From the NCBI GenBank assembly GCA_024742705.1, contig JANSXZ010000017.1, positions 1 to 64,000 on the forward strand: DNA of 64,000 nt, written 5' to 3'. The notes beneath the pieces are model-generated. The model worked only from the letters and a program-made list of their open reading frames with translations, was not told the DNA's origin and searched no databases. The position numbers and the translations under genes were made by a program. Within the stretch, counting starts at the first letter, position 1, and every line of letters starts with the position of its first letter. Below are positions 61,520 to 64,000 of the stretch, piece by piece. The DNA is from Paracoccaceae bacterium. GTDB lineage: Bacteria > Pseudomonadota > Alphaproteobacteria > Rhodobacterales > Rhodobacteraceae.

Positions 61520-62746
61520 ATGAAGCTGGACACGGAATTCGTCAGGGCACAGTTCCCCGCGTTTCGCGAGCCTTCGCTGCAGGGGCAGGCGTTTTTCGAG
61601 AATGCCGGCGGTTCCTATGCCTGCGGGGCGGTGATCGACCGACTGATGCGGTTCTACACCCAGCGCAAGGTACAGCCCTATGCCAGCTATGCGGCCAGTG
61701 CCGCGGGCGGCGCCGAGATGGACGAGGCGCGTGCGCGCCTGTCGGCGATGCTGGGGGTTGAGCATGACGAGCTGAGCTTTGGGCCGTCGACGACGCAGAA
61801 CACCTATGTTCTGGCGCAGGCGTTTCGCCAGTGGATGCAGCCGGGCGAGGCGATCGTGGTGACGGATCAGGACCATGAGGCCAACAGCGGGCCGTGGCGC
61901 CGTCTGGCCGAGGCCGGCATTGATGTACGCGAATGGAAGGTGAACCCCGACAGCGGGCATCTCGATCCCGAGGATCTGGCCGATATGCTGGACGATTCGG
62001 TCCGGCTGGTGTGTTTTCCGCATTGCTCGAACGTGGTGGGCGAGATCAACCCGGTGGTCGAGATTACCGCGATGGCGCATGCCGCGGGTGCCTTTGTTTG
62101 TGTCGACGGGGTGTCTTATGCGCCGCACGGGTTGCCGAACGTCGGGCAACTGGGCCCGGACATTTACCTTTTCTCGTCCTACAAGACCTACGGCCCGCAT
62201 CAGGGGATCATGGTGATCCGCCGCAGTCTGGCGGCGCTGTTGCCCAATCAGGGCCATGTGTTCAATGCCGGCAGCCTGCCAAAACGGTTCACGCCGGCCG
62301 GCCCGGACCACGCGCAGGTGGCGGCCTGCGCGGGGATCGCCGATTACATGGATGCGCTGAGCCGCCATCATGGTGCCCCCGAGGGCGCGAACGCCGCCGA
62401 GAGGGCGCAATTCGTGCATGACATGATGCGCCAGCACGAGACCTCGCTGCTGGCGCAGCTGTTGGCCGCGGTGAGAACGCGCAATACGGTGCGGTTGTTG
62501 GGGCCGGTCACGGCCGAGGGGCGCGCGCCGACGGTTGCTCTGGCGTTGAACCGGCCCGGGGCCGAGGTGGCCGAGGCACTTGCAGGGCGCGGGATCATGG
62601 CGGCGGGCGGTGATTTCTACGCCGGGCGGGCGCTTGCGGCGATGGGCGTTGATCCGGAACTGGGCGTGTTGCGGCTGAGTTTCGTGCACTACACCACCCA
62701 GCAGGAAATCGATCAGCTTCTCAACGCTTTGGACGATTGCCTTTGA
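61520..62746 (+). CDS. Class V aminotransferase-fold PLP enzyme (cysteine desulfurase-like)
   Basis: A 408-residue PLP enzyme of the class V aminotransferase/cysteine desulfurase/isopenicillin-N epimerase group. The PLP-binding Lys is Lys222 in YLFSSYKTYGPHQG; the cofactor-phosphate and Asp elements are FFENAGGSYACG, VVTDQDHEANSGPWRRL and VCVDGVSYAPH. AGGAGG precedes the ATG at 61520. It follows acuI after 147 bases. The reaction is unknown; sulfur or amino-acid chemistry related to DMSP products is possible but unproven. Confidence 0.82.
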   Translation: MKLDTEFVRAQFPAFREPSLQGQAFFENAGGSYACGAVIDRLMRFYTQRKVQPYASYAASAAGGAEMDEARARLSAMLGVEHDELSFGPSTTQNTYVLAQAFRQWMQPGEAIVVTDQDHEANSGPWRRLAEAGIDVREWKVNPDSGHLDPEDLADMLDDSVRLVCFPHCSNVVGEINPVVEITAMAHAAGAFVCVDGVSYAPHGLPNVGQLGPDIYLFSSYKTYGPHQGIMVIRRSLAALLPNQGHVFNAGSLPKRFTPAGPDHAQVAACAGIADYMDALSRHHGAPEGANAAERAQFVHDMMRQHETSLLAQLLAAVRTRNTVRLLGPVTAEGRAPTVALALNRPGAEVAEALAGRGIMAAGGDFYAGRALAAMGVDPELGVLRLSFVHYTTQQEIDQLLNALDDCL

Positions 62747-62800
62747 TCCGGTCGGGCGGCCCGAACGTATCCTGAACGACGCAAAGGAACGGAGAAGGTT

Positions 62801-64000
62801 TTGCCGGGCAGTCCGATCATAATCTGGTTTCGCAGGGATCTGCGGCTGGGCGACCATCCGGCGCTTCATGCTGCCTGTGCCACCGGTCGGCCGGTGCTGC
62901 CGGTGTTCATCCACGACGATCAGGTCGCGGGCCTGGGGGCGGCGCCGAAATGGCGCCTGGGTTTGGGGATCGAAGCGCTGGCCACGGCGATTGCGGACAA
63001 GGCGAGCCGGCTGATCCTGCGGCGTGGCCCGGCGCAGGAGGTTCTGGACAGGTTGATCGCGGAAACCGGCGCGGGCGCTGTCTGGTGGAGCCGGCTGTAT
63101 GATCCGGCGGCGGTTCAACGCGATGCTGCCATCAAACGCACCCTGCGCGAGCGCGGTGTCGACGCCCGGTCGTTCGGCGGCCACCTGATGTTCGAGCCGT
63201 GGACCGTGGAAAACAAGACCGGTGGATATTACAAGGTCTACACGCCATTCTGGAAAAGCCTGCGCGACCGGCAGGTGGATGAACCTTTGCCGACGCCGCC
63301 GGCGATTCCGGTACCGTCGGCCTGGCCCGCGTCCGACCGGATCGCCGATTGGCGGATGGGCGCGGCGATGGACCGGGGCGCCGCCGTCGTGCGCCCGTAT
63401 GTGAGGCTGGGCGAAGCGGCGGCCACCGCGCGCCTGGGCGGGTTCGTGTCGGGTGCCATCGCCGACTACGACGCGATGCGCGATGTGCCCGCCGCCGATG
63501 GCACGTCGGGGCTTTCGGAGAACCTTGCGCTGGGGGAAATCTCGCCGCATCGGTGCTGGCAGGCGGGTATGCGTGCGCGCGCCGAAAGCAAGGCCGGGGC
63601 GGAGACCTTCCTGAAGGAACTGGTGTGGCGCGAGTTTGCCTATCACCTGATGCATCACACGCCGCATATCCTGGATCGCAACTGGAAGCCCGACTGGGAT
63701 CGCTTCGAATGGAACAGCGACGAAACCGATCCGCGCGTGGTCGCGTGGAAGCGTGGCCGCACCGGCATCAGGTTCGTCGATGCCGCCATGCGCGAGATGT
63801 ATGTGACCGGACGCATGCACAACCGCGGCCGGATGATCGTGGCCAGCTACCTGACGAAACATCTGCTGAGCCACTGGCGCATCGGCCAGAAGTGGTTCGA
63901 GAATTGCCTGATCGACTGGGATCCGGCCAGCAATGCGATGGGTTGGCAATGGTCGGCGGGTTCGGGCCCCGATGCCACGCCCTATTTCCGCGTGTTCAAT
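62801..64000 (+). CDS. phrB: Deoxyribodipyrimidine photolyase, class I CPD type (partial, right edge)
   Basis: Four hundred codons are visible before the window ends; the family is about 470 long. The N-terminal antenna domain begins IIIWFRRDLRLGDHPALHAA. The FAD domain shows ALGEISPHRCW, FLKELVWREFAYHL, MREMYVTGRMHNRGRMIVASYLTKHLL and AMGWQWSAGSGPDATPYFRVFN, the ordinary CPD-photolyase form. The start is TTG at 62801, with GGAGAAGG three bases upstream; there is no in-frame ATG near. It repairs cyclobutane pyrimidine dimers with blue light. It is the second photolyase-family gene of the window. Confidence 0.9.
   Translation, partial: MPGSPIIIWFRRDLRLGDHPALHAACATGRPVLPVFIHDDQVAGLGAAPKWRLGLGIEALATAIADKASRLILRRGPAQEVLDRLIAETGAGAVWWSRLYDPAAVQRDAAIKRTLRERGVDARSFGGHLMFEPWTVENKTGGYYKVYTPFWKSLRDRQVDEPLPTPPAIPVPSAWPASDRIADWRMGAAMDRGAAVVRPYVRLGEAAATARLGGFVSGAIADYDAMRDVPAADGTSGLSENLALGEISPHRCWQAGMRARAESKAGAETFLKELVWREFAYHLMHHTPHILDRNWKPDWDRFEWNSDETDPRVVAWKRGRTGIRFVDAAMREMYVTGRMHNRGRMIVASYLTKHLLSHWRIGQKWFENCLIDWDPASNAMGWQWSAGSGPDATPYFRVFN

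Noticed and set aside
60218-63949. Very long minus-strand open frame (about 1240 codons) under dmdA, acuI and the PLP enzyme
   Set aside because: It runs antisense to four clear genes and its product is rich in Arg, His, Gln and Pro with no domain, as expected for the mirror frame of GC-rich codons.
1-64000. CRISPR arrays, rRNA, tRNA, prophage or attachment sites
   Set aside because: The intergenic gaps are short (nearly all under 210 bases). I saw no regularly spaced repeats, cloverleaf sequences, integrase or phage genes. Small RNAs cannot be excluded by eye.

Overview
The window is high-GC and densely coded. It looks like the chromosome of a marine alphaproteobacterium of the Rhodobacteraceae (Roseobacter group). 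The support is a close DmdA (DMSP demethylase) and AcuI pair, a TRAP transporter, an hfq-hflX block behind trkA-trkH, proton-translocating transhydrogenase genes, alpha-type MetF/MetR and many 4-base ATGA or TGATG gene overlaps. No rRNA, tRNA, CRISPR array or intact mobile element was found. The taxonomic call is inference from protein resemblance, not from a marker search.

Layout. 1-604: decayed IS110 and IS481 transposase pieces, the only accessory-looking stretch. 605-13958: housekeeping genes (PaaI-type thioesterase, divergent metF/metR, MDR oxidoreductase, inositol-monophosphatase family enzyme, gatB, a large orphan protein, an SDR coupled to a small membrane protein, pepN, a photolyase coupled to a DUF2256 zinc-ribbon-like peptide). 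14093-17641: malate synthase G, a GlcG-like protein and a class I glutamine amidotransferase. 17744-21148: an IorAB-like molybdenum hydroxylase divergent from a TetR regulator with a clear promoter/operator. 21190-24192: tryptophan-to-anthranilate genes kynA and kynU plus an SDR. 24377-30285: methyltransferase-like membrane protein, pntAB with a strong terminator, DUF3422, M48 protease.

30329-38979 holds an unusual P450, a class II aldolase family protein and a six-gene TRAP/pxpBC/DUF1445 operon under a LysR regulator; it resembles 5-oxoproline utilisation but has no pxpA. 39038-47810 joins a PHP-domain hydrolase, an enolase-superfamily enzyme and a five-gene Dpp/Opp-type ABC importer, a plausible uncharacterised catabolic unit. 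48429-52991 is potassium uptake (trkA, trkH) followed by hfq and hflX. 53014-56370 holds assorted enzymes and envelope proteins.

56372-62746 is the DMSP region: a GntR regulator with a perfect palindromic operator lies divergent to DUF2182-DUF1326-DinB-dmdA, which appear translationally linked, followed by acuI and a class V aminotransferase. A second photolyase gene runs off the right edge. A dispersed intergenic motif (GCCTCCGGCGGG followed by an A/T-rich block) recurs at four places, with a fifth partial copy.
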